DNA of 64,000 nt from Collinsella sp. (lineage in GTDB: Bacteria > Actinomycetota > Coriobacteriia > Coriobacteriales > Coriobacteriaceae). The translations under genes and the position numbers were made by a program. Under the pieces are notes generated by a model. The model was not told the origin of the DNA, searched no databases, and saw nothing but the letters and a program-made list of their open reading frames with translations. Within the stretch, counting starts at the first letter, position 1; every line of letters starts with the position of its first letter. The DNA is taken from the NCBI GenBank assembly GCA_018378775.1, contig JAGZWV010000008.1, positions 1 to 64,000 on the forward strand, given 5' to 3'. Below, one piece after another: positions 13,624 to 22,486 of this stretch.

Positions 13624-16600
13624 ATGGGGGAACTCGAGCGCAACATGCGCGATGACGTGGGGCAGCTTCAAGGCAACGCTCCAAGTGCAGACAATGGGGG
13701 ACAAATGGATATGTTTGAGGACGAGCGCGAGCGCGCCTCGCTGCATCGCCGTGGCGCGATTGCACGCGGCGTAGCCAAGCGCGGCCTGGTGGCATTCCTG
13801 GCCTTCGCGATGGCCTTTGGCACCACACCTGCCCAGCTGTGGGCCGACGGTGCTGAGGGCATTGCCGAGGCTGCGGCCCAGGCCGCGGCGCAGGACGAAA
13901 ACGCGGGGACTGCGGATGGAGCCTCTGAGACCGGCTCCAACGCGAGCGGTGCGACTGCCAACAATGACACGGCATCCGATAGCGCTGCGACGAATGCCGC
14001 AGATGGCAACGGCGTAGCAGCGGAGAGTTCTGCCGCGGCCGAAGCCCCTGCTGTTTCTTCGGATTCATCCGAGCAGAACAGCAAAAGCGCTACTAGCACT
14101 TCCGATGAGGCTAAGTCTCAGACTGCCGAAGCCGCAAGCCAAGAGGTCTCTGCCACGTGCTCCGTCATCGGCACCGACGCGGGGGGCGCCCAGCAGACCT
14201 GGGCCGCCGCGCAGCAGATCGCGCTGAAGGAGGGCTCGACCGCGGCCGACCTCTCCGAGCAGCTCTTCAAGCAGGCCGGCCTCAAGGCCGACTATGACCC
14301 GAACGGCTCCTGGGGCTGGGCGCTCAACTCGATCACGTCGCCCTTCGACTCCGGCCGCACGCTCGCCTACGACCCGGCGACCGGCGCGTACTGGCAGCTG
14401 TTCGTCAACGGCAGCGCCTCCGCGGTCGGCGCGGGCGGCTACACGCTCAAGGACGGCGACTCCGTCATCTGGTGCTACTCGAAGTACGGCGACCCCGCGC
14501 CCGTCGATCAGCTTTCTGTAAGCTGCACCGTTATCGGCCAGGATGCTTCGGGCGCTCAGCAGACGTGGGCACAGCCTACGATTGCTCTGGTGGACGAGGG
14601 CGCAACCGCTGCGGATCTTTCCGAGCAGATCTTTAAAAAGGCCGGCATCGCCGCCGATACGGGGAAGGGTGCGTACGGCTGGTATCTCAACTCGCTGACC
14701 TCGCCGTTCGAAAAGAACGTAACGCTTTCGAGCGAGAAGGTTAGCGAAAATACTTGGAAATACTGGCAATTCTTTGTCAATGGTAAGCCGGCTGATGTTG
14801 GCGCGGGTGCCTACACGCTCAAGGCCGGCGACAAGGTTGCCTGGGTTTATGGCTTTGATGGGACCATGCCCGGCCAGGTTTCCGTTTCGATGGAGATCAT
14901 TGGCAAGAAGGACGAGAAGGCGCAACGTTGGACCGATCCTTCGACTCAGGTGTTTGTCGAGGGCACGACGATTAAGGACGCTTCTGCCGCCTACTTTGAC
15001 GCCATTGGTGTCGAGTCCAAGATGTATGACCAATTTGGCTATTGGGGTGTCCATAGCCTTGTTTCCCCGCTTGATGGCACCGAGCTGTCCGGCGCTTGGT
15101 CTTTCTTTGTTAATGGTGTTCCCGGACCTCAGCTCGATAGCGACTACGTGCTCAAGTCGGGTGACAAAATCGTCTGGGCTTACGCTCCTGGCGACACCGT
15201 TCCTAATCCCGATGAGGTTGTAGTCGATCCGAGTGCTTCGCGCCCGACCGATTGGAAAGCCGACTGGAGTGGCAATTCCAATGCGGCGGTCGAGAACGTT
15301 TCCACGCCTACGGGCGCCTTGGCAAGCTCGTGGACGTTCGATTGGAAGGCGTACTCGGGTGCAACGTATCCCAACGCGAGCGAGCCTATCGTCGTGAACG
15401 GTAATGTGTATCTCGCCGTCAACAAGCGATTGCTGAAGATCGATGCCGTGTCGGGCAAGGTTCTTGCCGAGTCGAACCTTAAAACTTCGACTGGTTACAC
15501 TACGCGTCCGGTCTATGCGAACGGCTTGGTCATCGTTCCGCTCGATGGCGGTGCGGTCCAAGCGCTGACAGCCGATACGCTTACGACGGTTTGGATTACC
15601 GACTCCGTGAGCAAAACTGCTCAGTCAAATTCTCAGCTGACGGTTGATGGTAACTATCTCTATGTTGGCACCGTTGATGTCGATTACGGAACGAACACTT
15701 ACAACAACGGCCATCTGACGCGCATCAATATCCTGACCGGCGCTGTTTCTTGGCAGCACGTCAACGCCGACGAGGGTTATTACTGGACGGGCGCCACGGT
15801 GGGCGACGGTTTTGTTCTGGTTCCCACGAGCGCTGGTACTGTGGAGATGCTCAGCAAGTCGACGGGCGATGTGCTCGGAAGCGTTTCGCTCGGGGCCCTT
15901 GTCAACTCCACCTGCGTGCTGTCCAAAGATGGCAAACATGCCTATGTAATTTCGCGTGACGGCAAGCTTCACGTGCTGGCGCTGTCTGGCGCAAAGGCAA
16001 AGGCCTCTTCGCACATTTCCGAAGAGCGCGTTGTCGATCTGGGGCTTACGGGATGTGCCTGCATGCCCACGCTGTATGGCAACAAGCTGATTGTCGGTGG
16101 CGAGATTTCTGGCGGATCGGCGCTGGCGATTGTCGATCTTGCCAACGACTTTGCTACGACGTTGGTTTCCTCTGCCGACGGCGTCTCACTTCCTGCTGGC
16201 GGTATTAAGGGTGCTCCGCTCGTGAGTGCCCAGGCAGATGGCACGTACATTTATTTCACCGTCAACTACGGTGCGACCTCCGATTATGTTAACTACACCT
16301 CGGGTGGCGGTGTGTATCGCTACAAGATGAGCGATGCGCAGGCTTCGAGCGTGTATAACGCAACGGGGCACAACAACTACTGCGACTCGCCAATTGCATG
16401 CGATGCCAAGGGCAACCTTTACTACATCAACGATTCCGGCACGCTGTTCAAGCTGAACGGTGGCATTAAGGTCTCGTTTGAGACTGGTGAGGGCTCCAAG
16501 GTCGATTTCCAGACTACGGCCGATGGCAAGCTGACCAAGCCTGCCGATCCGACTCGTGAGGGTTATACCTTCGGCGGTTGGTATACCGATGAGGCGTGCA

Positions 16601-17121
16601 CGCAGGCGTATGTCTTTAGTACGCCGGTGGCGGCCGACCTGACGCTGTATGCCAAGTGGACCAAGAATGCCAGCAACCCTGGCGGTAATGGCGGCTCCGG
16701 CTCCAACGGCTCCAACGGCGGCACTGGCAACGGTTCCGGCACGGGCGCCGGTACTGGCGCTGGCACTGGCTCCGGCACGAAGGGCCAGCAGGCTGGCGGC
16801 GCTATCGCCCCGGGCCATAAGCCGACGACCAAGACGACGGTGTCCACCAAGACGGAGACCAAGGAAAACAAGTCCGACAAGAAGGACTCCGACAAGTCCG
16901 ATAAGAAGGACGCGAAGAAGTCTGACAAGAAGTCTGACAAGAAGGACAGCAAGTCCGACTCCAGCTCCGACACGGGCTCTGCGGCTACGACTGCCGCCAA
17001 GAAGCCTGCAGAGGCTTCCGCGCAGGAGTCTGGTTTCAATCCGCTCGCCATTGTTGGCGTTGCCGCCGGCGTCATCGGTCTCGCCATCGTCGGCGTGTTC
17101 GTGTTCACCAAACGTCGGTAG
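13624..17121 (+). CDS. Large surface protein: three DUF4430 domains, beta-propeller, InlB-type repeat, C-terminal anchor
   Basis: A 1165-residue exported protein. A signal peptide (RGLVAFLAFAMAFGTTPAQLW, near residues 60-78) follows a long N-region. After an Ala/Ser-rich stretch come three DUF4430-type domains (14146-14515, 14516-14870, 14871-15210), each with LSEQLFKKAG-like helices, WYLNSLTSPF and a Y.L..GD.V.W.Y ending. A PQQ-like propeller (about 15260-16450) and a Listeria-Bacteroides repeat (GYTFGGWYTDEACTQAY) follow. Then a Gly-rich and Lys/Ser/Asp-rich stalk leads to a C-terminal helix AIVGVAAGVIGLAIVGVFVF and KRR. No LPXTG is seen. DUF4430 is related to the C-terminal domain of vertebrate transcobalamin and intrinsic factor. 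With the B12 riboswitch upstream, cobalamin binding at the surface is the best inference. GGAGG before ATG 13624 fixes the start. Confidence 0.85.
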   Translation: MGELERNMRDDVGQLQGNAPSADNGGQMDMFEDERERASLHRRGAIARGVAKRGLVAFLAFAMAFGTTPAQLWADGAEGIAEAAAQAAAQDENAGTADGASETGSNASGATANNDTASDSAATNAADGNGVAAESSAAAEAPAVSSDSSEQNSKSATSTSDEAKSQTAEAASQEVSATCSVIGTDAGGAQQTWAAAQQIALKEGSTAADLSEQLFKQAGLKADYDPNGSWGWALNSITSPFDSGRTLAYDPATGAYWQLFVNGSASAVGAGGYTLKDGDSVIWCYSKYGDPAPVDQLSVSCTVIGQDASGAQQTWAQPTIALVDEGATAADLSEQIFKKAGIAADTGKGAYGWYLNSLTSPFEKNVTLSSEKVSENTWKYWQFFVNGKPADVGAGAYTLKAGDKVAWVYGFDGTMPGQVSVSMEIIGKKDEKAQRWTDPSTQVFVEGTTIKDASAAYFDAIGVESKMYDQFGYWGVHSLVSPLDGTELSGAWSFFVNGVPGPQLDSDYVLKSGDKIVWAYAPGDTVPNPDEVVVDPSASRPTDWKADWSGNSNAAVENVSTPTGALASSWTFDWKAYSGATYPNASEPIVVNGNVYLAVNKRLLKIDAVSGKVLAESNLKTSTGYTTRPVYANGLVIVPLDGGAVQALTADTLTTVWITDSVSKTAQSNSQLTVDGNYLYVGTVDVDYGTNTYNNGHLTRINILTGAVSWQHVNADEGYYWTGATVGDGFVLVPTSAGTVEMLSKSTGDVLGSVSLGALVNSTCVLSKDGKHAYVISRDGKLHVLALSGAKAKASSHISEERVVDLGLTGCACMPTLYGNKLIVGGEISGGSALAIVDLANDFATTLVSSADGVSLPAGGIKGAPLVSAQADGTYIYFTVNYGATSDYVNYTSGGGVYRYKMSDAQASSVYNATGHNNYCDSPIACDAKGNLYYINDSGTLFKLNGGIKVSFETGEGSKVDFQTTADGKLTKPADPTREGYTFGGWYTDEACTQAYVFSTPVAADLTLYAKWTKNASNPGGNGGSGSNGSNGGTGNGSGTGAGTGAGTGSGTKGQQAGGAIAPGHKPTTKTTVSTKTETKENKSDKKDSDKSDKKDAKKSDKKSDKKDSKSDSSSDTGSAATTAAKKPAEASAQESGFNPLAIVGVAAGVIGLAIVGVFVFTKRR

Positions 17122-18018
17122 GTGAGGGCTGTGTCCAATAAATCCAAGGACGCTGACCCCAAGCAACCAGATTCCTCGTTCATTCAGTTCGACGATGCAA
17201 AGCAACAGGGCGCCGCTTCGGCGGCGTCCGCCCCTCGCCGCAAGGCGCTCGTTAGCGCCCTTACGGCCATCTGCATTGCGCTGATCGTCGTCTCGCTGGG
17301 CTTTGTCCATCCTTCAGAGAGCGGCGCTTGGTCCATTGAATGGGTCGTCCAGGCCGTGACGGGGGAGAGCGTCGTCGCCAAGGATGCCACGGGATCTGGC
17401 TCGCCTGCTGATTCGGGCGAGGCCGATTCCAAGGATTCCAAGTCATCGAATGATGTAAAAGACGAGTCCAAGGATTCGGATGAGTCCAAGGACGATTCCG
17501 AGTCTTCAAACAAGGAATCGGACAAGAACTCGGATAATAAGAAGTCCGAGGACCAGGACGGCAAGAAGTCTGGCGATAAATCCGCTGCCCAAAATACGGG
17601 AGTTGGTGATACTTCCAATGCGTCTGGCGGTGGCCAGTCGTCTGATGGAGCCTCATCCTCTAATGGTGGAAACGCCTCCTCGGGCGGCCAGAGCGGCTCG
17701 CAGGAGTCCAACTACGTAACGGTGACGGTTTCGGTCACATCGAGCGCTGTGGGCAATCCTGTGTCCTCTGGTGGCACCTTTACCTTTAACGAAGGCGCTA
17801 CCGTTTACGATGCCCTGTGCGCGCTGGGCCTTTCTGTCAACGCACATGGCTCGTCGTACGGCACGTATGTTTCCGCGATTGGTGGTTTGGCCGAGAAACA
17901 GCACGGCGGCACGAGCGGCTGGATGTACTCCGTCAACGGCACAACGCCCATGACGGCCTGCAGCAACTACGTTCTCTCCAATGGCGACAACGTCGTTTGG
18001 TATTACGTAACGGGCTAG
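17122..18018 (+). CDS. Membrane-anchored DUF4430 protein, second gene of the riboswitch operon
   Basis: About 298 residues. An N-terminal membrane helix (VSALTAICIALIVVSLGFV) follows some 50 cytoplasmic residues. A long Ser/Asp/Lys-rich stalk comes next, then a single C-terminal DUF4430 domain: VTVTVSVTSSAVGNPVSSGG, ATVYDALCALGLSVNAHG, GWMYSVNGTTPM and a final NGDNVVWYYVTG. The frame opens at GTG 17122, directly after the upstream stop codon; GTG 17131 is an alternative with GGTGAGG close by. Tight spacing and the terminator at 18041 make a two-gene operon with the 1165-residue protein under the cobalamin riboswitch. Predicted to display one ligand-binding domain near the membrane, perhaps receiving cobalamin from the larger protein. 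Confidence 0.85.
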   Translation: MRAVSNKSKDADPKQPDSSFIQFDDAKQQGAASAASAPRRKALVSALTAICIALIVVSLGFVHPSESGAWSIEWVVQAVTGESVVAKDATGSGSPADSGEADSKDSKSSNDVKDESKDSDESKDDSESSNKESDKNSDNKKSEDQDGKKSGDKSAAQNTGVGDTSNASGGGQSSDGASSSNGGNASSGGQSGSQESNYVTVTVSVTSSAVGNPVSSGGTFTFNEGATVYDALCALGLSVNAHGSSYGTYVSAIGGLAEKQHGGTSGWMYSVNGTTPMTACSNYVLSNGDNVVWYYVTG

Positions 18019-18040
18019 AGGCCTCGACATAGCGCGCCAG

Positions 18041-18078
18041 ACGGGCGGTTCGGACCAACATCCGGACCGCCCGTTTTT
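18041..18078 (+). terminator. Rho-independent terminator of the DUF4430 operon
   Basis: ACGGGCGGTTCGG and CCGGACCGCCCGT form a long near-perfect stem followed by TTTTT. It ends the riboswitch operon 23 bases after the second stop codon. Confidence 0.93.
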
Positions 18079-18117
18079 CATGCGAATGGGACTGGGTCGC
18101 CGGGTCTCTCTGCAAAC

Positions 18118-18151
18118 AAAAAACCGGTTGGAATGGGAATTCCAACCGGTT
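18118..18151 (-). terminator. Rho-independent terminator for the first GtrA-family gene
   Basis: AACCGGTTGGAA (18122-18133) and its exact complement (18140-18151) flank TGGGAA; the minus strand continues with TTTTTTG. It lies 27 bases past the stop of the gene at 18178. Confidence 0.92.
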
Positions 18152-18177
18152 ATACATTCAAGCAAATAGTGAATCGA

Positions 18178-18585
18178 CTACGACCGTGCGCCCTCGAGGA
18201 AGAAGCGGCGGCTGAAGTAGTTGTACCAGGTGACGAGGAACGTGGCGATGGCCTTCATGGCCTGGTAGCCGATGCTCAAAAACGTGACGCCCACAAACAT
18301 GTACAGGTCGTTGAGGCCCAGACCGATTACCGACAGGATGGTGAAGATCGTGAACTCGCGCTTGCGGCTCATGCCCTCGCGATGGTCAAACACGTACTTC
18401 ATGCTGAGCCAGTAGTTAACCACGACGGACGTGGTAAACGAGACCGTCGTGCTCATCAAAAAGTCGAGGTGGAACAGCTCGACGAGCGCAATAAGCATGC
18501 CCCAGTCGATGCCAAAGGAGATAAGACCCACGACAGCGAACTTGAGGAACTGCTTGGTATGAGGTTGTGCCAGTGCCTTGCGCAC
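18178..18585 (-). CDS. GtrA-family membrane protein
   Basis: A 135-residue protein with four membrane helices in the GtrA pattern: FLKFAVVGLISFGIDWGMLI, a second helix around TTVSFTTSVVVNYWLS, the conserved loop KYVFDHREGMSRKREF, helix TIFTILSVIGLGLNDLYMF, and a final helix ending NYFSRRFFLEG. GtrA proteins are thought to move polyprenyl-linked sugars across the membrane for wall glycan decoration. The start is GTG 18585 with GGATGTGA upstream. A second GtrA-like gene lies 220 bases further along the same strand. The shared KYVF(D/A)H(R/K)EGMSR motif shows they are paralogs. No glycosyltransferase gene adjoins them. Confidence 0.9.
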   Translation of the reverse strand: MRKALAQPHTKQFLKFAVVGLISFGIDWGMLIALVELFHLDFLMSTTVSFTTSVVVNYWLSMKYVFDHREGMSRKREFTIFTILSVIGLGLNDLYMFVGVTFLSIGYQAMKAIATFLVTWYNYFSRRFFLEGARS

Positions 18586-18733
18586 GTAATCACATCCAAT
18601 GCGTTGATGAATCGAGCAGAGGATACTTTAGAGCTTTTGCAAGGGAAACGTAAGGTCTTTGCCAAGAACTATATGAACTCGCCAAATTTTCAAGAGCTAA
18701 TCCGCAAACGTTGAAAATTTGCCCGTAAACGAA

Positions 18734-18783
18734 CGATGCCCACGGGCGATACTGTGCTGAGCGCGCATTGTCCGTGGGCATCG
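18734..18783. terminator. Hairpin between the two GtrA-family genes
   Basis: CGATGCCCACGG (18734-18745) and its exact complement (18772-18783) enclose 26 bases. It stands 21 bases past the stop of the second GtrA-like gene on the minus strand. There is no clear T run, so it may be a terminator of weak type or a palindromic repeat. Confidence 0.5.
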
Positions 18784-18803
18784 TAAGGCTGTAAGGTTGC
18801 GAG

Positions 18804-19199
18804 TTACTTGGTCTCGTCGCCCTCCAGGAAGATCTTTCGGGTCACAAAGTTGTAGACCATGACAAGCGCGGTGGCGCAGATCTTGGCGATATTGGCCTCG
18901 AGCCCCAGACCGGCGTTGAGCGTCAGCACGATACCGTCGTTGAGCACCAAACCGATCACGGACAGCACGACAAAGATGATGAACTCGCGGCGGCGGCTCA
19001 TGCCTTCCTTGTGCGCAAACACGTACTTCATGCTGGCGACGTAATTAAAGATGAGCGAGACGATAAAGCCGCTGGTGTTGGCGATTAGGATGTTGAGGCC
19101 CAGACCGTAGTGGAGCAGATTCATAATGCCAAAGTCGATAACCGTGGCAATGACACCGACGACGCCAAATTTCATGATCTGCGCAAGGAGCTTTTGCAT
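18804..19199 (-). CDS. GtrA-family membrane protein, paralog
   Basis: A 131-residue protein starting MQKLLAQIMKFGVVGVIATV, with four helices and the motif SMKYVFAHKEGMSRRREF, then FVVLSVIGLVLNDGIVLTL and a final VYNFVTRKIFLEGDETK. ATG 19199 is preferred because GCAGG stands five bases upstream; an in-frame TTG at 19262 would add 21 residues with no RBS. Role as for its neighbour: transport or flipping of lipid-linked sugars, inferred from the family only. It lies 78 bases downstream of fbp on the same strand and may be read from the fbp promoter. Confidence 0.9.
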   Translation of the reverse strand: MQKLLAQIMKFGVVGVIATVIDFGIMNLLHYGLGLNILIANTSGFIVSLIFNYVASMKYVFAHKEGMSRRREFIIFVVLSVIGLVLNDGIVLTLNAGLGLEANIAKICATALVMVYNFVTRKIFLEGDETK

Positions 19200-19277
19200 G
19201 GTACCTGCCTTAAGCTGGCGCCGAAGCGCCGCGGGTATGACAAACTCAGCAAGTTTAGCCAATCCCCGCGGGTGGTG

Positions 19278-21194
19278 CTAGGCACGCTCCTCGATAGCAC
19301 CGTTTCTATATGCATCGAGCAGCTGACGCAGGTCCTGGATTTGGCTGCGGATCTTGGCGCCAGTATCGGTGTCGCTTACCATGCGGCGACGGTCTGCTTG
19401 GTCAAAACGGTTGGTCTCGCTCTCGATGTCCACGTTGCGCGTGAGTGCCTCGGCAACCGTCGTAAAGGCCCGGTGCGACTTGAGGCGGCAGCCGCGCGAG
19501 CTCGAGATGAGCGTATAGCCGGCGATACCCGTCTTGGGATGGTAAGCGCGGCAGAAGCCGCCATCGATGACCAGCAGCTTGCCCTCAGCGCGGATGGGCT
19601 GCTCGCCCTTGGTGGTTTTAACGGGCGTGTGGCCGTTGATGATGTGGCCGGTCGGTGAACATGCCATGGGCGCGACGCCAAACTCGCGCATGATGTCGTC
19701 GCAGACCGAGGGCGACTTGGTAAGTGTAAAGTACGGGTCCATCGGCTCGACCCAGGTGCTCGTATCGGCGATATAGGCGCGCTCAAAGGTACGCACCAGG
19801 CGTCCGCTGGCGGGTGAGTTAAAGCCAATCCACAGGTACCACATCCAGTCGAGAGCGTCGCGGTCGCCCACGCGCCAGGCGCGGCGGGCGATGTGGTCGC
19901 AAAAATCGAGATAATCGCGGCCAGCGTGCCAGGTGCCCAGGCAGTTCATGCTGCTAAAGGTGCCGTCTTCGTTGAGCGGCACGCAGCCATGGAACAGCAG
20001 GTTGCCGTTGGCGACCTTGTACATCGAGCCGTGGGAATAGAGGAAATCGATATGGCGATGCAGGTGATCGGCGGTGACAAACTCGGACACGAGCTTGTCG
20101 ATGATGTGCTGCTCCTGGGGTGCGAGCGTATAGGGGTCCGCTGGGTCGACGGTGGGGAAGTCGTTGGTTGTGAGCGGCCACACGCTGCCGTCGGCGAGCG
20201 TGACCGTGCCGGTGTCGTGATCGATCTTGTCGAGTAACAGGCGGTTGGTCATGTCGAACTCGGGGTGGCGCTGGATAATCTGGCCCTCGAGCTTAAAGAG
20301 CAGCACGTTGATGGCTTTGATCAGCGGGGTGATGGACTCGCCGGCGGTGTAGGTGGCATCGGCGAAGGCAACAAGCTCGCGCAGCGAGATGCCGTAATCG
20401 TTCTCGAGGATCTCGTAGTTGTCGTAGCGCAGGTTGTTGCGCAGGACCGTGGCGATGCAGGCGGGCTCGCCGGCCGCAGCACCCATCCACAGCAGGTCGT
20501 GGTTGCCCCACTGGATGTCGAGCGAATGGTAGGTGAGCAGGCGATCCATAATCTTGGCCGCACCGCCGCCGCGGTCGAAGATGTCGCCCACCAGGTGCAG
20601 GTGGTCGACGGCCAGCCGCTTGATGAGCGAGGCGAGCGACTCGATAAAGTCGTCGGCGCTGGCGGTCTCCAGGATGGACTCCACGATGCGCTCGTGATAG
20701 CGCACGCGATAGTTGTTCTCGTCCGGGTGCGTGTGCAACAACTCGTCGATGATGTAGGCGTAATCGCGCGGGATGGCCTTACGCACCTTGGAGCGCGTAT
20801 AGCGGCTCGAAAGCGAGCGGGCAACCATGATGAGCTGGTCGAGCATCGTCTTGTACCAGGTGGGGGAGTCCTCGTGCCGGCTGCGGACCAGCTCGATCTT
20901 CTCGCGCGGGTAGTAGACGAGCGTGCACAGCTCGCCCTTTTCGTCAAAGGTGAGCGTGTCGCCAAAGATCTCGTCGATATGTTCGCGCACGACGCCCGAG
21001 CAGTTGTTGAGGATGTGCATAAAGGCTTCGTACTCGCCGTGCACGTCACTCATAAAATGCTCAGTGCCTTTGGGCAGGTTGAGAATGGCCGAGAGATTGA
21101 TGATCTCGGTAAACGCGGATTGTTCGGTGGGGAACTGTCTCGAAAGCAGGCGCAGATACTTGAAGTCTTGCGGGTTGCGATCGAATGCGACCAT
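19278..21194 (-). CDS. fbp: Fructose-1,6-bisphosphatase, class III
   Basis: A 638-residue enzyme of the Firmicutes-type class III family, which makes fructose 6-phosphate in gluconeogenesis. The metallophosphoesterase core is visible: HFMSDVHGEYEAF (metal ligands), HLHLVGDIFDRGGGA, DIQWGNHDLLWMGAA and, near the C-terminus, INGHTPVK with a GGFCRAYHPKTGIAGYTL segment. The length is normal. I chose ATG 21194 (MVAFDRNPQDFKYLRLLS) because GGAAGGTG lies four bases upstream; an in-frame start at 21239 lacks support. It is monocistronic or reads on into the GtrA-family genes. Confidence 0.95.
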   Translation of the reverse strand: MVAFDRNPQDFKYLRLLSRQFPTEQSAFTEIINLSAILNLPKGTEHFMSDVHGEYEAFMHILNNCSGVVREHIDEIFGDTLTFDEKGELCTLVYYPREKIELVRSRHEDSPTWYKTMLDQLIMVARSLSSRYTRSKVRKAIPRDYAYIIDELLHTHPDENNYRVRYHERIVESILETASADDFIESLASLIKRLAVDHLHLVGDIFDRGGGAAKIMDRLLTYHSLDIQWGNHDLLWMGAAAGEPACIATVLRNNLRYDNYEILENDYGISLRELVAFADATYTAGESITPLIKAINVLLFKLEGQIIQRHPEFDMTNRLLLDKIDHDTGTVTLADGSVWPLTTNDFPTVDPADPYTLAPQEQHIIDKLVSEFVTADHLHRHIDFLYSHGSMYKVANGNLLFHGCVPLNEDGTFSSMNCLGTWHAGRDYLDFCDHIARRAWRVGDRDALDWMWYLWIGFNSPASGRLVRTFERAYIADTSTWVEPMDPYFTLTKSPSVCDDIMREFGVAPMACSPTGHIINGHTPVKTTKGEQPIRAEGKLLVIDGGFCRAYHPKTGIAGYTLISSSRGCRLKSHRAFTTVAEALTRNVDIESETNRFDQADRRRMVSDTDTGAKIRSQIQDLRQLLDAYRNGAIEERA

Positions 21195-21514
21195 GAAACA
21201 CCTTCCGATGGGGCTGGTAAAACTGATAAACAGCGTCAAACGTTTACCAGTATGCGCCGCTTTTGTTTCGATTTTGCGCCAGCGGCTGAAATGTCGGCTG
21301 AACGGTTTGGTAAATCGATTTAGTGAAGGTAGATGTGTTGGTCGGGTGGAGACGACAGAGGGTGTTTTCTCAGATATTTATGCGTCGGGTCGGTGGAGAC
21401 GATGGTGGTAAAGATGTTCACTATTTTTGGGTCGATTTGGTAAATAGTGGACATATGTACCGCATGTAGGCTCACTGTGCGATAATTTGCGCAGCAATGA
21501 GTAAGGAGCCTCAT
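21195..21514. promoter_or_regulatory. Divergent intergenic region between fbp and the DegV gene
   Basis: This 320-base gap serves both divergent genes. It contains an inverted repeat CACTATTT/AAATAGTG around 21419-21448, two near-identical short blocks with GGTGGAGACGA (about 21344 and 21391), and a -10-like GATAAT at 21482-21487 placed suitably for the DegV gene. Two further TTTGGTAAAT elements occur at about 21307 and 21434. No ORF or RNA gene was found. Confidence 0.4.
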
Positions 21515-22405
21515 ATGAGTGATTTTGTCCTGACCTGTGAATCCGCCGCCGATCGAACCCGTGAGTTCTTTGCGTCGCGCAATATCCCTGTCGTGTGTTT
21601 TCATTACGAGATCGACGATGTTGTCTATACGGACGATCTGTATCAGTCGATTACGCCGGACGAGTTTTTTGCCCAGATTGCCGCGGGCGCCATGCCCAAG
21701 ACGTCTCAGGTGAGCGTGGGTGAGTACGAGGAGTTTTGGGAGCCGCTTGTTGCTGAGGGCAAAGACGTGCTGCACCTGACGTTGTCGTCGGGTATTTCGG
21801 GCACGTATGGATCGGCCTGCGTTGCGGCGCAGATGCTCGCGGATCGCTATCCCCAGGGCGGCAAGGTGCGCGTCATCGATTCGCTGGCGGCGTCTTCGGG
21901 CTTTGGCCTGCTGGCGGAATGTGCCGCCGACGTTCGCGATAGCGGCGCTTCGCTCGACGAGACGGCCGCCTGGATCGAGGAGCACAAACTCAACCTGCAC
22001 CACTGGTTCTTCTCGACCGATTTGTCGAGCTACCTGCGCGGCGGTCGCATTTCGGCCGCGAGTGCGATCATCGGCACGGCGCTCAAGATTTGCCCGCTCA
22101 TGACGGTCGATTGCGAAGGTGAGCTGGCGCCACGTGAGAAGATTCGCACCAAGAAGCGCGCGATCTCCGAGATGGCTAAGACCATGATGGCACACGTGCA
22201 GGACGGTGCGGATTATTCGGGTAAGTGCGTCTTGTCCCATTCGGCGTGCCGCGAGGATGCCGAGGCCGTTGCGGCGCTGATTGAGGAACAGATTCCGCAG
22301 CTCAAAGGCAAGATTGAGATCAATGACATCGGTACTCTGATTGGCTCGCATACCGGACCTGGTACGGTGGCGCTCTTCTTTATGGGCGACAAGCGCGTGG
22401 ATTAA
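21515..22405 (+). CDS. DegV family fatty-acid-binding protein
   Basis: A 296-residue DegV protein, a family that binds a long-chain fatty acid and, as FakB, presents it to the kinase FakA for phospholipid synthesis. Visible motifs: FVLTCESAADRT at the start, MPKTSQVSVGEYEEFW, the lipid-headgroup loop LTLSSGISGTYGSA, and a C-terminal GTLIGSHTGPGTVALFFMG with the conserved His. ATG 21515 is preferred because AAGGAG is seven bases upstream; ATG 21497 overlaps that RBS. No fakA gene is in the window. Confidence 0.92.
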   Translation: MSDFVLTCESAADRTREFFASRNIPVVCFHYEIDDVVYTDDLYQSITPDEFFAQIAAGAMPKTSQVSVGEYEEFWEPLVAEGKDVLHLTLSSGISGTYGSACVAAQMLADRYPQGGKVRVIDSLAASSGFGLLAECAADVRDSGASLDETAAWIEEHKLNLHHWFFSTDLSSYLRGGRISAASAIIGTALKICPLMTVDCEGELAPREKIRTKKRAISEMAKTMMAHVQDGADYSGKCVLSHSACREDAEAVAALIEEQIPQLKGKIEINDIGTLIGSHTGPGTVALFFMGDKRVD

Positions 22406-22446
22406 TTTGCCCCATCACGTCGCTGCATGATTGCTCAAACGATAAC

Positions 22447-22482
22447 GGCCCGCCTCACGTTTGTGGGGCGGGCCTTGCTGTT
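22447..22482. terminator. Terminator hairpin between convergent genes
   Basis: GGCCCGCCTCAC (22447-22458) pairs with GTGGGGCGGGCC (22463-22474) across loop GTTT, then TTGCTGTT. It lies between the converging DegV gene and the gene ending at 22487. Confidence 0.85.
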
Positions 22483-22486
22483 ACGA

